A stretch of 64,000 nucleotides of DNA, from NCBI GenBank assembly GCA_021018995.1, contig CM037584.1, positions 45,645,811 to 45,709,810 on the forward strand. Reading direction: 5' to 3'. Below the pieces are notes generated by a model that saw only the letters and a list, made by a program, of their open reading frames with translations, ran no database searches and was not told where the DNA came from. The position numbers and the translations under genes are program-made. This DNA is from Chloranthus sessilifolius. Its lineage: Eukaryota > Streptophyta > Magnoliopsida > Chloranthales > Chloranthaceae. This document shows positions 35,607-49,403 of this stretch, in pieces; within the stretch, counting starts at the first letter, position 1, and every line of letters begins with the position of its first letter.

Positions 35607-36950
35607 GTTCTCTCTTTATCAAGTCAATAAAGATTTCCATCTGCTCTGCCATGGGTGGTTTCAACGTAAAATGTGCATGTATTATAACCTTGATTACGAC
35701 TGTATAGTTCATTGAGCTACCGAGGGTTCGGCCAACCACGATTTTATATTCATGACCTCCAACCAGCAGATACTGGTAACCTGTAGCAATTTTAACATGC
35801 TACATGTATACACTATGGATGATTAAATGGATGTAGGCCAATTAGTAGTTTGTATGCTTTGTTTTCATGCATTGCATTCTTAAAATAAAAAGCGATTGTA
35901 AATATACTATAAAAGTGGCTAAGGTACTATTAATTATTTTTGGATAATTAATAAATGTTTAGAAGAACAATTATTCTGTGCAGCGCTGCACATAATGCAT
36001 CGAAGTTAGTGATCGGGCTTGTGAGCGGTCACTATGTTTTTCTATCCAATCAGGCAGTCGTTTGCAATATACAGGTTTTTCTTAAAATCTTCGACAAATG
36101 AAATTATGGTTTGCAATGTTGAAATACCATATGTTGTTTATGGAATGTCAGGCGCCCAGCATGGTCCGTTCGCGATGTTGCACAGTGCAGCATGTGGATT
36201 ATGAGAGGTACACGAGGATTTAGAGCCCTCAGGACTGTGCGCATGGACTTTGCGAGGCACACAGATGTAGACCCCTTTAATCTGTGCTTGCACGCTCGTG
36301 CCACAGGTTCAGGCTGGTCACATAAACTGTATGCCTATGATTCATTGAATGCAGGCTGCTCGCAAAAAAGGATTCTTTCTCCCGTTTTATGATTTTTTCT
36401 CCTTGCCTTCCCTGGTTCATCTTCAATTTCTGTGTGCCGTGAGGGAGTTGAGGCCCCTTTTAAGACCCCCTTTCCCCAGTCACTCATACGTTTAGTTGTT
36501 TAGAGTTGGTAATTTGGTATTAGTACCCGGCCTGCTGCACGGATTAATCTCTCCCAGCCTTCGGGGATGCACAAATATCGGATAATTTTTCCGACCATAT
36601 ATATTGAATGAATGCCCATATAACGACCTAAATTTTGTATTGGCAGTGTTCTGAAATCAGTTATGCATGGTTTGGGTTTCCTCTTAGCATATGGTTTAAG
36701 AAAGAATGGGTATGAGGTGCCCAACCCCAAGCACCAACTATGGCTTCCCAGTTTAGATATCCTGCGGATGGGGCTCACCCAGAAATAGAAACATGTTTCT
36801 TTGACTTTTGATGATGAGCAATGCCAGCTCGCAGTTGTTTGGCGACAGACGGAAAAGAAGAGTGATTTCTTCCCCTTCAAATTGGAAGGATTTCTCAGCT
36901 GGGATTTTTGTTTAAATTGTGCAATTAGTAAGAGTACAACAGCCATGTAA
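35607..36950 (+). other. NCA1 3' region and intergenic sequence
   Basis: The NCA1 3'UTR runs from the stop codon; AATAAA-like signals occur near 35884. Beyond about 35.95 kb there is sequence with no recognised gene. Reading frames at 36104-36392 and 36500-36946 lack motifs. Confidence 0.5.
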
Positions 36951-36957
36951 TAAAAAC

Positions 36958-37775
36958 GGGTAGTTTTTTTAAGGATACCTCTATTTGCGATTACTGATTA
37001 CTGAAAGCGCACTTAATTTGTTAAATTTATTGGTGGGCTCCTACTATATGTTTTTCCTTTTATCCAACCTGAAAGCACCCACCATCCTTCTTGACCGCCC
37101 TTTTTCTCCGGTCATTGCTTGACACCATCACTAAAGTTCTAACTACCCTTTTTCACCGGCCATGACAACACGTCATCACCGAAGTACTACCTTCTTATTT
37201 TTCTTCTTCTTCTTCTTTAACTATGACGACTCACAGTAAGACAACGTCACCTAAACTTAATAAAATTTGAAGACAGTGAGTAGTGAGTTGGAAAAAAACT
37301 GACCGTGAGCACTCACTGCCAGTATTCAGTATTTTACATCTGACAATAGGTGCCCATAATTATGAATTTTAAGGTATTTTTAAACGTTTTCATTGGAGTT
37401 GAAGAAGAAAAACAAGAGATTGCTTCAATGATCTCGGCATCATTATTGCGATTCACCGGAGTTGAGGAACAAGAAGAAAAAGAGGGTGCTTCAGTAATAC
37501 AGATATCGTATTTGCGATTGGTCGGAGTTGAAGAAGAAAAAAAAAATGGTGCTTCGGTGATGCTGGCGTTATTGTTGTGACTGCCGTAGTTGATGAGGAA
37601 GGAGCAAGAATGAAGAAAAACTACTTATATATGTGAGTGCTCTCCAGTAAAAATACATGAGTGCCTCTTTTTTCTCAAAAGAACATTTTCTATACATGGG
37701 TTCCTCTTTTTTTCAAAAGAACATTTTTCTTTTGCATGACAGGTGCTGCGCAAATAGAGGTACCCATTTTTCAAA
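36958..37775. mobile_element. Foldback element with inner tandem repeats
   Basis: Outer inverted ends: GATACCTCTATTTGCG on the left, and CGCAAATAGAGGTACCC on the right (about 37749-37765). Inner arms 37073-37230 and 37390-37590 are also inverted relative to each other (catcaccgaagtac / gtgcttcggtgatg). The right arm has three copies of a 63-66 bp unit starting GGAGTTGA (37395, 37458, 37524). The 76-codon frame across it (37350-37580) is a by-product of these repeats. Confidence 0.65.
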
Positions 37776-38428
37776 TTCTTATTTCTCGTGTGCCACCAAG
37801 ATAATTTGGATTGATGACCATGTGCCCCAAGGACAATATCAATGAGTTAAGCACCACGCTAGCCCATACAATTTTTTCCACAAAAACGAATAAGGTAACA
37901 TATAATGCTTTAATATTAAGAAATTGCAACAAAAAAAAACAATTATATCAGTAGGCATTCTGAAGCGAAGTTACTTAGTTCACTGGTTCGCTACATATTC
38001 AGGTTCGCAATTGGCTACTATCAACCAACTCTGATTCGGTAGGGGTCGGATGAGTTGTAAAAGTAATTATCAGTTTTGCAATATAAATTTGCACTCTTAA
38101 GTAAAGAAATGCAAATGATCACTTGCATAGCCATAAACCTTAAAAATCAGTCTTTAGGTTCAAATCCCTTCTTTATGCTTTTAAAATTTTATGTTAAAAC
38201 AATATAACGAGCATTAACTGATCAATTTGTTTTTCACGCTGAATCAGATTGAATTGAATTCCGAACTGGTTTGCTTACCCAATTCACGATTTGCTAGGTG
38301 AACAAGAAAATTAACATAGTTTCAAAGCACACTGAAGATAATTGATATGTCTGGCAAAATTGGCGAAATCTTCGAGGGAATGCCCATTGATCCCTAGTCT
38401 TTTTGGGTTTCTACCTCAGTGGCCTCTA
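37776..38428. other. Intergenic sequence
   Basis: No gene seen. It ends at the 8-bp target copy GGCCTCTA of the next element. Confidence 0.4.
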
Positions 38429-38629
38429 CATGGATCAATATATCGTCTGATACCGATACGTATCGGTAATAGACGTGAACGATACGGTACATTAAATGTA
38501 CCGTATCGTTAAAATATATGTATGTATCAAACAATACATTCAATGTATTGTTCGATATGGACCGATACCGATACGTACCGATTTTTTGACCGGACGATAT
38601 GTAGCGATTTTCCGGCATTTTGATCCATG
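38429..38629. mobile_element. hAT-like MITE of the GTATCG family (201 bp)
   Basis: Begins CATGGATCAATATATCG, ends CATTTTGATCCATG, and is flanked by an exact 8-bp duplication GGCCTCTA (38421-38428, 38630-38637). It contains two hairpins, AACGATACGGTACATT with its complement, and ACAATACATT with its complement, plus CCGATACGTATCGG. The intact duplication means a fairly recent insertion. Confidence 0.8.
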
Positions 38630-38819
38630 GGCCTCTACATCCCATTATCAATAATCCTTTCATGTTCTTTCAAATCGATTAATAGGTCTTGCAGAACACT
38701 CGCACTAGGTTCCACTTCAATTTCAGTTTCTTCTTTGACTACACTGATTTTACCGTTTTTGTTACTCTGAAAGTGATTGATGGGATTAGATTTTAGTGAA
38801 GAAAAAAGGATCTCCATTG

Positions 38820-38992
38820 TGTTAGAATAGTCCCACATTGCCTGCGGGCTTGGAGGTCTTGGGCTATATATAATCTGGGTACTCCTCACCTTACAAAACA
38901 CCTTACAAGCAGGTTTTTCAAGGTCAGGAGTGCCCAGATTATATATAGCCCAAGACCTCCAAGCCAACAGGCAATGTGGAATTATTCTAACA
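38820..38992. repeat. Near-perfect inverted repeat with TGTTAG..CTAACA ends
   Basis: The left arm TGTTAGAATAGTCCCACATTG runs on through 'cttggaggtcttgggctata'; the right arm is its complement to 'attattctaaca'. The arms are about 68 bp around a ~35-bp loop. The 5' phrase 'gtcccacattg' is common at starts of small plant LTR elements (TRIMs), so this may be two head-to-head TRIM ends or a foldback DNA element. Confidence 0.7.
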
Positions 38993-39250
38993 CATTAATG
39001 GGCTTCTTTCATAAGAATTGGTGAAAGAGTAGAACCACGAGTTCATGGTCGACGAATCGCACGATATAGCATTAGAAAGGTGGTTGAAGGGTTCGAGTTT
39101 AGATTTTTTATTTTATTTTTATAACATAGGGTGTCCTAAAGCTTGCACTTAGCCCTACGGGGTGCCCCCACCAATCACGAGTATTTCAAGATTTACACAC
39201 CTTACATAGCCCCCATTTTCGCAGAATATTGAGCCGTTTCAAACTCACAA

Positions 39251-39306
<56 letters not shown>

Positions 39307-40924
39307 AATGGCTCACATACATATAGGATCGTCATCCTCGTCAAAATCCTGTCTTATTTATTTGGGGTTGGCTTTGCGAGTCTTATTTCTCCAACCAAAT
39401 CTGTCCAAAGGCTAACCTCTAGTACTCCACAATCCTTCATATTGTTTTTTATTACTACTAAATTTTTATTTATCTTCCTCTTCTTCTCCTTCGTACAAGG
39501 TCTGCCTCAGGTCTTCACTTGATAAATCCAAACTACCTTTACGAGAATTTTCAAAATTCTCTTTTTGGGGGGTCGTTCTTAAACTTTTCCTTATGAACTC
39601 ATTTAGATTTTATCCTTGTTATTCCATGCATCCAGCTCAGCATAGCCACGTGAATTTTATCTTCTAGTTGCTTGCAGTCCAACAGTCCACCATACACTAA
39701 TAAGGTCTTACTATCATTTTATAAAAGCATCATTCCATCGAAGTGGCACCTGTCGATCACACAGTACACCACTTGTTTGTTTACATTTAACCACCTTACA
39801 TTGATCTTGTTTAAGATGTCCTCGAATCCACTATCAAGTTGAATAGTAGAATCTAAATATTGAATTTTATGATGTTATGACAACGAAAAGTTTTCTTGAC
39901 CAACCTCTATGACTTGGATCTCGTGTTCATAAATCTTATATACCATATTGTCTTTGTTATACTTAATTTTTAGAACCAGTTCAGTCTAAGGTCTTTCTCT
40001 GAACTCACATCTTGTAGAAAACAGAGCCCAACTCGATCATCGATCTGCTTCTTCGCAGCTCACCACTTTGCACTACATAATAATGGAGGTTATACTTATA
40101 TCGCCAGCTTACAAGCCACTCGTCGATCACACAACACACCACTAGTCTATCTCCACTTCAACCACACTGCATTGATCATGTTAGAGGTGTCCTCAAATCC
40201 ACCATCGCAAAACTCATATACCAAAATTTATGACATTATAGCACTAAATGGCTTTTTAGTTCACTAAATAATCATTCAAAATCATGTTCACTAACCTTGC
40301 ACTCCATGTATTCCTTCCTTGTTCTATTAATTTTAAACTCCCATATTTTAAGGTGTTTTCTCTAAAGTCACACAACTCATCATTCACTTGTTTTCCTTAT
40401 TTAGCCAATTAGCAATACATCCTCCACAAATAAGAGAAGTCCTCATCTTTGTATATATGCTGTCAATTCAACCATAACCAAAGGAAACATAAGTAACATA
40501 ATATTTAAAATGCCAACCAATCTGTGATTAAGCACTGTTGATATGGTAGACCCACCTAAGTTTTCAGGACATAGCTATACGTTAGATTTACTTATATCTA
40601 GCTTAGAATTTATGATCATTTATATCTAGGTTATGCACATTTCATTATCACAGCTCTTTCATTGATGCTAAGCTGGGGCTAAATTCATGTCTTCAATAGT
40701 TTGCAAAAAAAAAAAGGGTCCAATCAAGCTATTGACTCGACCACAATTGAATAAAAAGGAAAAAATGAATACATGGTTTCCACAAAGTTAAAGAACTGGA
40801 TTAGACAATTTTATCTCTCTAAGAGAGCAATGCAATAACATTTTACAGGGCACACAGAAATATACACCAAAATATCTAATTTACAAAGCAATATGAACAA
40901 ACTCACAGGAACGCCTGAATAACA
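38993..40924. repeat. Intergenic dispersed repeats between the convergent genes
   Basis: A TA run lies at 39254-39302. From about 39330 a phrase 'tttggggttggctttgcgag' resembles tails of plant non-LTR repeats and recurs in altered form near 53010. Within it, 'gtcgatcacaca-acaccac...cattgatc-tgtt' occurs twice (about 39750 and 40130), an internal duplication of roughly 0.4 kb. No reading frame of note. The SPIKE1 3'UTR occupies the right end. Confidence 0.4.
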
Positions 40925-43900
40925 TTAGAGCTCTGAGAGGATGGCAGGAATGTAGTGGGAAAGCTCTGCAGTGAGGGACTGAAATCCATTTACGAGCTGT
41001 GTGTGGAAGTCTTGATCTTCCTCCCCAATCAATCTGAAATGTACCCGGATTGCGCGCTTGCATACTGCCATGAATTCAAGAAGCGCTGCAATAAGTTGCT
41101 GCAGTTCTTGTGACCGGAGCCTAGTTGCCGGCTCCCCCGACAAAAAGGCAGTGCAAACGCTCAGAACCCCGCTATTTACCTGCAAAATTGACTGTTAGAT
41201 AGTAACCAAATAAATAAGAGAAAACCCAGCTTATGATAATAACGTATGGGAGAATCCAATCAAATATTGCTCCATTTGCTAAATGAGATATAACCTACAG
41301 GAATCTTCCAGATTGACTACTCATTCGTAACCACAATTTCATTTTGAGATTATTATTTTTTTAACACTGAACCATAGTTGATCCACCATCTGGGCTTGTG
41401 AATCAGACATTCTGTGAAACCCATGGTAGAAACTAGAAACCTGTGTACGCAAGTATCATCTTCCAAAGGGACACAACTATGGGATTACAGTGGTGGGGAA
41501 ATGACAATTGAAAAGTTTTTATTTTTATTTATAATTATATATATTTTTTTAATCCGTGGGTGCCCGGGCTAGCTTGCTCGCACCTCGACTAATCCCACGG
41601 GGCCCTGGAGCTAACGACCAGGTAACACTCCAGTGACCCTGAGGGGACTCGAACTGGTGACCATTGGGGAGGAAACCCAAGGGCTGACCAACTGAGCTAC
41701 CCCTCCGGGTTATTTTTATTTATAATTATTATTGTCTTTCATTGCAGATTCATATGTGGGATTCTATGACTACGTATATACAGGGGGGCTCTTCACATAA
41801 TGAGGTTTCAGAAAACTCACTTGGACTGCAACACTGCCATGCAGTATTCTTTGTAGACTCTGGAGTCTCGGGAGTTGGTCACCTTCCAGATTGACCACTC
41901 ATTCATAAACTCAATTTTATTTTTGAGATTTTTTGGGTTTTTTTTTTTTTTTTTACACTGAGCCATAGTTGATCCACCATCTGGGCTTGTGAGTCCCATA
42001 TGGTAGAAACTAGAAACCAGTGTACGCAAGTATCATCTTCCAAAGGGAGACGACTATGGGATTACAGTGGTGGGGAAATGACAATTGAAAATTTTTATTT
42101 TTATTTACTGTTATTATTTTAATGATAGGAAAATGACAAACAAAATCACTTGTCATTCATTGCAGATTCATTTGTGGGATTTTATGACTACTCATATATA
42201 GGGGGGCTCTTCCCATAATGAGGTTTCAAAAACTCACTTGGACTGCAACACTGCCTTGCAGTATTCTTTGTAGACTCTGGAGTCTCGGGAGTTGGTCGCC
42301 TTCAGAGCTACGAGGCTCTTCAAGCTCATTCCTCAACGCAGCCGTCCTGGTTTCAATCATCCCGATGGCATTTTCCACCGGGGAGAACTCAAGTGATTCG
42401 GATTTTACTACCAACAGCCGGTTCACTAGAGCGGGGAACGAACCCTCAGTTTGAAGAACAGTTCGGCGTTTCCACTGATCTTCCAAGCCACCTTGCGTTT
42501 TTCCGTTTTTCGTAAATGGGGTGTCAAACAAGAAACGATCGAAGACACGTGCACGCAAGCTTCCGGTAGAGAGAGAGAAGATCCTCTCTCTTCTGCTACC
42601 TAAGTCCTCATCTTCCATTACAGGGTCTGCTGCCGTTATCTGCAAATAGCATACTCCAGACTGCAACTCATCTGCATTGACTTGTCTAGAGTCCGGTATT
42701 ATATGCAAGGTGTGACTGCCATCCATCCTAGATTCGTAAATGTGACTAAGCTTTTCCATTATGTCACCCAATCGCACATCCCGAGGCTCTCGGTATATGT
42801 ACTCCTTTTTGTCTAGCTTTCCAAACCGATCTCCATAGAATCCAACTCTGTAGTAAGTAGCATCCGTGAATGGTATAGGGCTTGATTCTTGCTCAAGGAT
42901 CGACTCATAGATGCTCGTGAGGGATGTGTGGCATTTTGCAAGCTGCCCAAATGCCCTCCGGCTTTTATAGACTGGAATTATGAGTTCTAGAATACTAGCA
43001 CAGAAATGATGAAGCTCTGCTTGTGAGAAGAGCTTATTTGCAAGCTGCAGGTATTTCACAGCAGAGTCGACTGTGAGTTTTGACGCGCCGTATCCTTCGA
43101 CTTCAGCGGCAGATGCTTCACCTGTGATTGCACTGCTAACCATGGGGCAGATTTTACGTAAGGCCGCCACATGATCTCTGCCCCAAATGGCATCATTTCT
43201 TCCCACCAGAGCCTAAAAGGAAAAAAAAACAACGGTAATGCAGGAAGATCTGGATTAGCGGTGCAAATGGGTTGGGTCAATCAAATGGGCCAAGCGATTT
43301 GACCTGCCACAGGTCGGGTTTGGATCGGCTAGGCTTAAAAATTCCGACCTGTTTATTAACCAGGTTGGGTTAGGTTGAGAGTTCTTGGTCCTGACCTGAC
43401 CCAATCCCTACCTTATATTTTAACTAAGTTTCCTCAACCCGACCTGAGTTACTTTTCTAAATGGGTCTGGTCGGGTTTGGGTTGAGGGTTTCAATAAACA
43501 GGTCGGGTCAGGTTGGGGTTGAAGGTTTTAGCAAACGGGTTGAGCTTGACCCTACCCTACACATTTGGAACTCTGAGCAGGAGTGATTAAAAATTAATGC
43601 ATGTATATGTCAGCAGGGCATGTGGCCTTTGGTTTGTGCCTATAGCTATAGCATTTTCACCTGCATAATGACACCAGCGACAGCAACGGCACACTCTGCA
43701 GCTTCGGCCCAAGACTGCATCTCCTGATGTGCATCACATAGATGCAGCAACCACATTATGTGAAGATCTGGGACTGGGGCATAAGCCATTGCAAGTCTAT
43801 AAAAGCTCTCTGCTGCTGCATATTTATCTACTGTCATTACAGAACCCTACCAAATGGCACCAAGGAGCATTTCAGCATATAGAAACCGTTAAACCTCAGA

Positions 43901-46900
43901 CCAAAGCAGTGAATAAAATGTTAGGGCTTCTTTACCAAGAGGGCATGTTCAAGGCCTGCATCAAGGGCCTGAAGCAGATTATCAGACAGATGTTTCACAT
44001 CTGGCCAGGACCATCGGTTGTCACCCGATGAATCAGGAACAGCCTCAAGAGCATTCTCAGGAAGTCCACAATCTTTTAATAGGTCATGGCTCCTACCTTC
44101 ATCCGCCATTTCCTCCAAAGATTTTCTAAGACGCCGAGCCTCACCACTCTCTTCGAGTGTTCCGTCAGACTTCATCTGAGTGACTTGTACATCGGACATT
44201 AACTCTGACAAGGTGATTGTCAGCATGACCCTCAACCGGGTAGTATGCATAAAATAAAAGAAAGAGCTCTGCAAAAAAATAATAAAATAAAATGAAAAGG
44301 AAGATTTAGAACCAGAGCGTGCAAGTATGATAAAGAACAGCAAATCCTCTAAAGATGAGAAGCCCACCCTAACAAGTATCTGGAGTCCGATAACTGCTCT
44401 TCTTCTGATAGATTCATTCCGAAATACTGCTAGGCGAAGAAGATGGAATGCAACTTGCTTCAAAAAGCGATCATTTTCCCTCGCCATCAATGTTGCTCCA
44501 TGAAGATAAAAAAGATTGTTGAACACAGGAATCAAAGCTTTCCAAAAGGCTAATGGTTGGCTTCGAGAAAAAAAGCTCATAAATATGGATGTAATGCAAT
44601 CCAGCTTTCCATAATCAGTAGCAATACTGTGGGATGCTGCAGCCATGGAAAAATTTTCGGTTATCTCCAGAACTTGAAGACTGACAGCAGCGCTCAGATT
44701 TTCTTCCCAAAGTTCCTGATTAAAATGCACAAGGCATCAACCCATGTTCACGAACCAGATTAAGGTAACTACACCAATATGTTGTGGAGAAAGATTACCA
44801 GTTTTTGCCTCAATATTGGGTGTAGAGATTCTCTCAGTGCTCGGGCTGAAGCACCTATTCTAGAGGATTGGGCCTGAGCAAGGGCTTCTCTTAAGGAATA
44901 TGGCTGGCTCGGAGAGCTTAACTGGGGACTGACTCTATTCCACAAATAACTGTTTTCTGAAGTTGCCTGTGGCTGCATTACAAAGTTCAAAGATGTACTT
45001 CTCAGTGCAACAGAAAGTACGCCATTTCTAACTAATGAGAAATGGTTTCTGTGTTCAATCAGCAAATTGAAGTAACTTGAACAGTGAAATGGGTCTAGAT
45101 ACTTTGCAGAAAAAGATAAAGGAAAAAATACGAAGCCTTATTTCTATTTTATTTATTTTTTGCTTAGCAAAAGCATTATCAAGGTTTTTTTATGCTAACA
45201 TTATACCAGTTAAATTAGGTGTTTGGCTGGCCATGAATTTGCAAACGAAGTGACATTTAAATCATTTCATTTGCACATTGGGGCATCGGGTGAGTTTGGC
45301 TGCTGCCAAAGCAAGAGACAGTTGGTCAATTCATTTGGAACGAATCAAATAATTGATACATGTCTTCGTCTCTTTTGTGAATTTCATATGCACAAATGAG
45401 ATGAAGCACCAATTATGTAGGCAGCCACACAAAGTATGGCATCAGTAGAAAACATGAAGGAACTTTCGTCTTCATTTCCTCAGATTGATTTATAGGATCA
45501 AATTAGCTTTCAAGTTACATATGAAGTGATATTTACTGAAAAACAAGGACGTCCCTATCATCTGATCAACAAGTAAATGGCAATTCTACTTCTTTATAAG
45601 CTACACAATCAGCATCAAAACTATAAGAGAACAAAGCAGAAGAAATTTGAAGAGGAAAATATACTCTAACATCTTGCCGAGAGGCCTCAGTCAGATAATT
45701 GTTGATTGCAGGGGAAAGCCTATCAGTATACTTTGGGGAAATCGGTCCTTCAAGGTCAGGGCTGCGGGAACTGCATCCTATAAGCATGCTGTCAGTTGGT
45801 TTTCTGTGCTGTAACATATACAACATCACATTAGTATACTAATTAAAACCAATCTGTGCTCTAACATATGGAATATGGCATTATTATACTAATTAAAACC
45901 AATAGATGACAAATACTATAGTCTATAGATACAGATTATCTCTATATTTTTGCAAATTGTCAAAAAAACAATTAGAGTCGAATATAAAATGCAAAACTAT
46001 CTTCTGCAAGTCACAGTAATCAAACTAACATCTTGAAAACCACGATGGTGATGGGGTACATAAAAGCTACAACACAACTTAGCAAGATAGAAAACCAACC
46101 TACCCGCAATTAACTATTTTATGAAGGTAATTACAACGTAGACAGATTATTCAGAGAACAAAAACCATGTGCCAATTAGCTACTTTAAGGGTACAAACCT
46201 CAAAAAGAATGAGGCATTCTTCGAGGAGTTTGAAAAATAATCTGGTTCGAGCAATGCTCTGTTGCCACGCTTTGACTAGGGAAACATCATCCAGATTGCG
46301 TACAATTTGCATGATCACAATTAAAACTTCACGCTTTTCAACCACATTTAGGTTATAGAATACCGGCATCTCATCTAGTATCTGCGAACAGCACGTCTTA
46401 TAAGATTAGATTACATGATAAAAGACTGAAACTTTCTTGAAATGACTTCCTTTTACAATACACAATGCTTCTTAGAGCTTCATACATTCTCATGGAATTT
46501 TGAACTCAATCAAATATGTACTGTCAAACAAATGAGTCCGATTACTTCAAAAGGAAAGACTGAATTTTGTATGCAAATGTTAGAATAGCGCATTTCTCAC
46601 TATATGATTGCCAGACAAATGATTTGATCCTAAACTCATGCCAAATAAAAATTGGCAGTTTAACGAGCGAAAAATAAGCACACTAAGCAATCAAGCTTAC
46701 TTAACTGTATTCAAGTATGTTGATATCTTAAAGCATCTGTATTTGCTATCTATTCAAGATAATAACTTATAATGTATGTGCAAACCAGACACTTGTTCAT
46801 GCACTTAATAAAAGACCAAACCTTTTAAGTTTGAACATCAGGTGATATGGAAAGTAGCCAAGATGTTTCATTTTGGTGAGATTTTCTGAAGCTCAGATCT

Positions 46901-49366
46901 TTGCATTTTTTGGAAGATTCCATACGTTCTTTGATGATGATGTAACCAGTATTATCTAGATAAAGTAGTACGAACTGCTTTCTGTTCCAAATAATTAGAT
47001 TTTTCTACTAACAGAGAGAACGACACATACTTGGCCTTAAACTAAAATACAAGGAGAAACAGCACAAACCTGCTCTTTGCTTATTCTCCTTGTATAGTTT
47101 TCATTAATGCATCCTTTTCAATATCAATAAATATAAAGAATAAAACAGATATATACTCGGCCTGTACCAATGTAAAGATCTTACAGAACACGAGGAACAT
47201 TAAGGAACAAAGTTAACTGAGGAAGAAGGTAGAACAATTATATATAGAAAACAGTCCGGATTTGGATAAAAGAGGGTCTGTAGAATCTGCCATTTTAGAA
47301 CCATATAAAAGCCAACTTCTGAGCAAAAGTATTGAATGTACACATATGTTGAGATGATAAAAATGAAGGGAATGAGGCTCACCCAGATTAAACTGAGCAA
47401 GCCTCAAAAGGACCAACATAGTGTGCCAATGCTACTAGTCATCATCGAAAATCTATAAAGCTATTAAAAAAAGGTCATTGTTCTAAACAGTAGTAAGCTC
47501 CTAAACTTTTCTCAGGGTTATACCTAACTAGAATCTAATTTTCTAATTCGGTCAACTGCAGGTGTAAAATTTAGTAGCCATAGAGATTAATTTGCTAGAA
47601 ATCCTCAACATCTTCATAAAAAATAACAAGATTTTGCACCTGCCCTATAAGAGAAAAATATAGCAGGACAGTGTACAATGTGTCTTCATTTCCCCATAAG
47701 TGTTATGACTAATAAGAAATTAGTTTTCAATTTAGTCAACTGCAGGTGTAAATTTAGTAGCCTGTAGAGATTAATTTGCTAGAAAATTTTCATCATCTTC
47801 AGAACAAACAAACGAGATTTTGCACCTGCCCTATAAGAGGAAAATAGAGCTGGGCAATATACAATTTGTCCTCATGCTTCTGGTATCGAGCATCAAACTC
47901 ATGCTTGCACATAAGGACCACCAAGATTCGAGCTGCCTATAGAAATCAAAGAGCACATTGTTATATGAAGTTCACTTTACCAAGTACTAAAAACACAACC
48001 ACCATATGTATCTTTATAAATCACTCATAAAATAAGATTTATAAGGACTCACTTTGGCACGTTGAGACAAATCGTCATGATCCCAAGTGAGGAAAAGCTC
48101 CTGTATTAAGACAGATGAAAGATAGTTCCTGTCCAAAGAGTGGATTTAGCAAGACATTTGCATAGTCATAGAACTAAACTGCTATATTATGAGATAAAAA
48201 CCTATTGGAAAGCCACCGTTACTTATGTAAGAAATACAATACCTTGTAACGGCATTCAACGGGTTTTAGAGCCTGTGGGTAAAAAGGGTTTTTACATGGA
48301 AAGTACTTGCACATGAACCCATGACAGTGGAAGCTGTGAAAGTTGAGATTCCCTTATATCCAAGGGTTCTAAAACCAGGTTGAGCCCCACATCGAACTCA
48401 ATCCGGTTGCACTTGACCATTTCCCTCTTCAAATAATGACAATAAAAAACAGTGGATTCAAAAAAAATTCTAACTATAGGAGAAAGCTTCAACTTCTCAT
48501 ACTATGCAACTAAAAGCAAGGGAAATGTACAGAAATTGATTTTCTTCTTCAGCAACTTGATTATCCATAGAGACAAACTGCAGCACTTGGTTCCATAAAG
48601 ATGTTTGAACTGTAAAAATTCGTGAAATGAGGGATCCAATGCCTCAGCATTTTTTCATTTCCACATATCAGAATATTATAGATTAGAACAACTGAGTTTT
48701 AGGCGAAAAGGGTGATGTGGTGCTAATTGTATAGACAAGGAAGCAAGCAAATGAAAAGTTGGAATTATGGAGAGAAGCTTTAGAGTTGAGGCCTTCAGGA
48801 ATTTGAGTAGGACCAAGAGAGAAAGTGTAGGATGAGGGTTCAGTAAACATGAGGGCAAGGATGATTTGGCTGAAATAGAAAATAATTTAGTGCAACACGA
48901 TGCTAGGTTTGAGAGGATCTTAAATAGGATCGATGTAAGATGGATAAGTTAAGATAGGTAAGTGGTGATTCACGTGTTCAATGAGGGTCGTTTTGATTGA
49001 TGGGACATTTTTATAAGATGGCGATAATACCCTCATTGTTATATGGTGTAGAGTATTTGGCATTGGGAAAAACAAAAGGAACGAAAACTTAATAGGCTTC
49101 CCTCTTTCCTGTAGGCTCCACCGTGTTGGTGCTTGACTTGATGTCAAGATCCACTATCAAGGTCGTTACAAGGCCATTTGGGCAGAGTAACAACAATAAC
49201 AAAGGAATGTGTTTGTGCAAATATCAGAAAGAAAATTTGGCAGAGTATCCATTTTACCCGAAGGAATGGTCCACAAAGCTAAGCTCCAAACCTGCGATAA
49301 TTTTGACAGAGTGGGGCCTTAGAAATGAGGCAAAGTGAGACTATAAAAGAAAATAAATGCAATAAA

Positions 49367-49403
<37 letters not shown>

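Noticed and set aside
36500-36946. 148-codon frame on the - strand
   Set aside because: No motif, atypical composition, and it lies in intergenic sequence with no gene structure around it.
37350-37580. Small gene with GVEEEK repeats
   Set aside because: It lies wholly in the repeated arm of a foldback element; no motif or neighbouring gene signals.
41640-41709. tRNA gene on the - strand
   Set aside because: The tRNA-like A and B boxes are the head of a complete SINE with a 20-bp target duplication.
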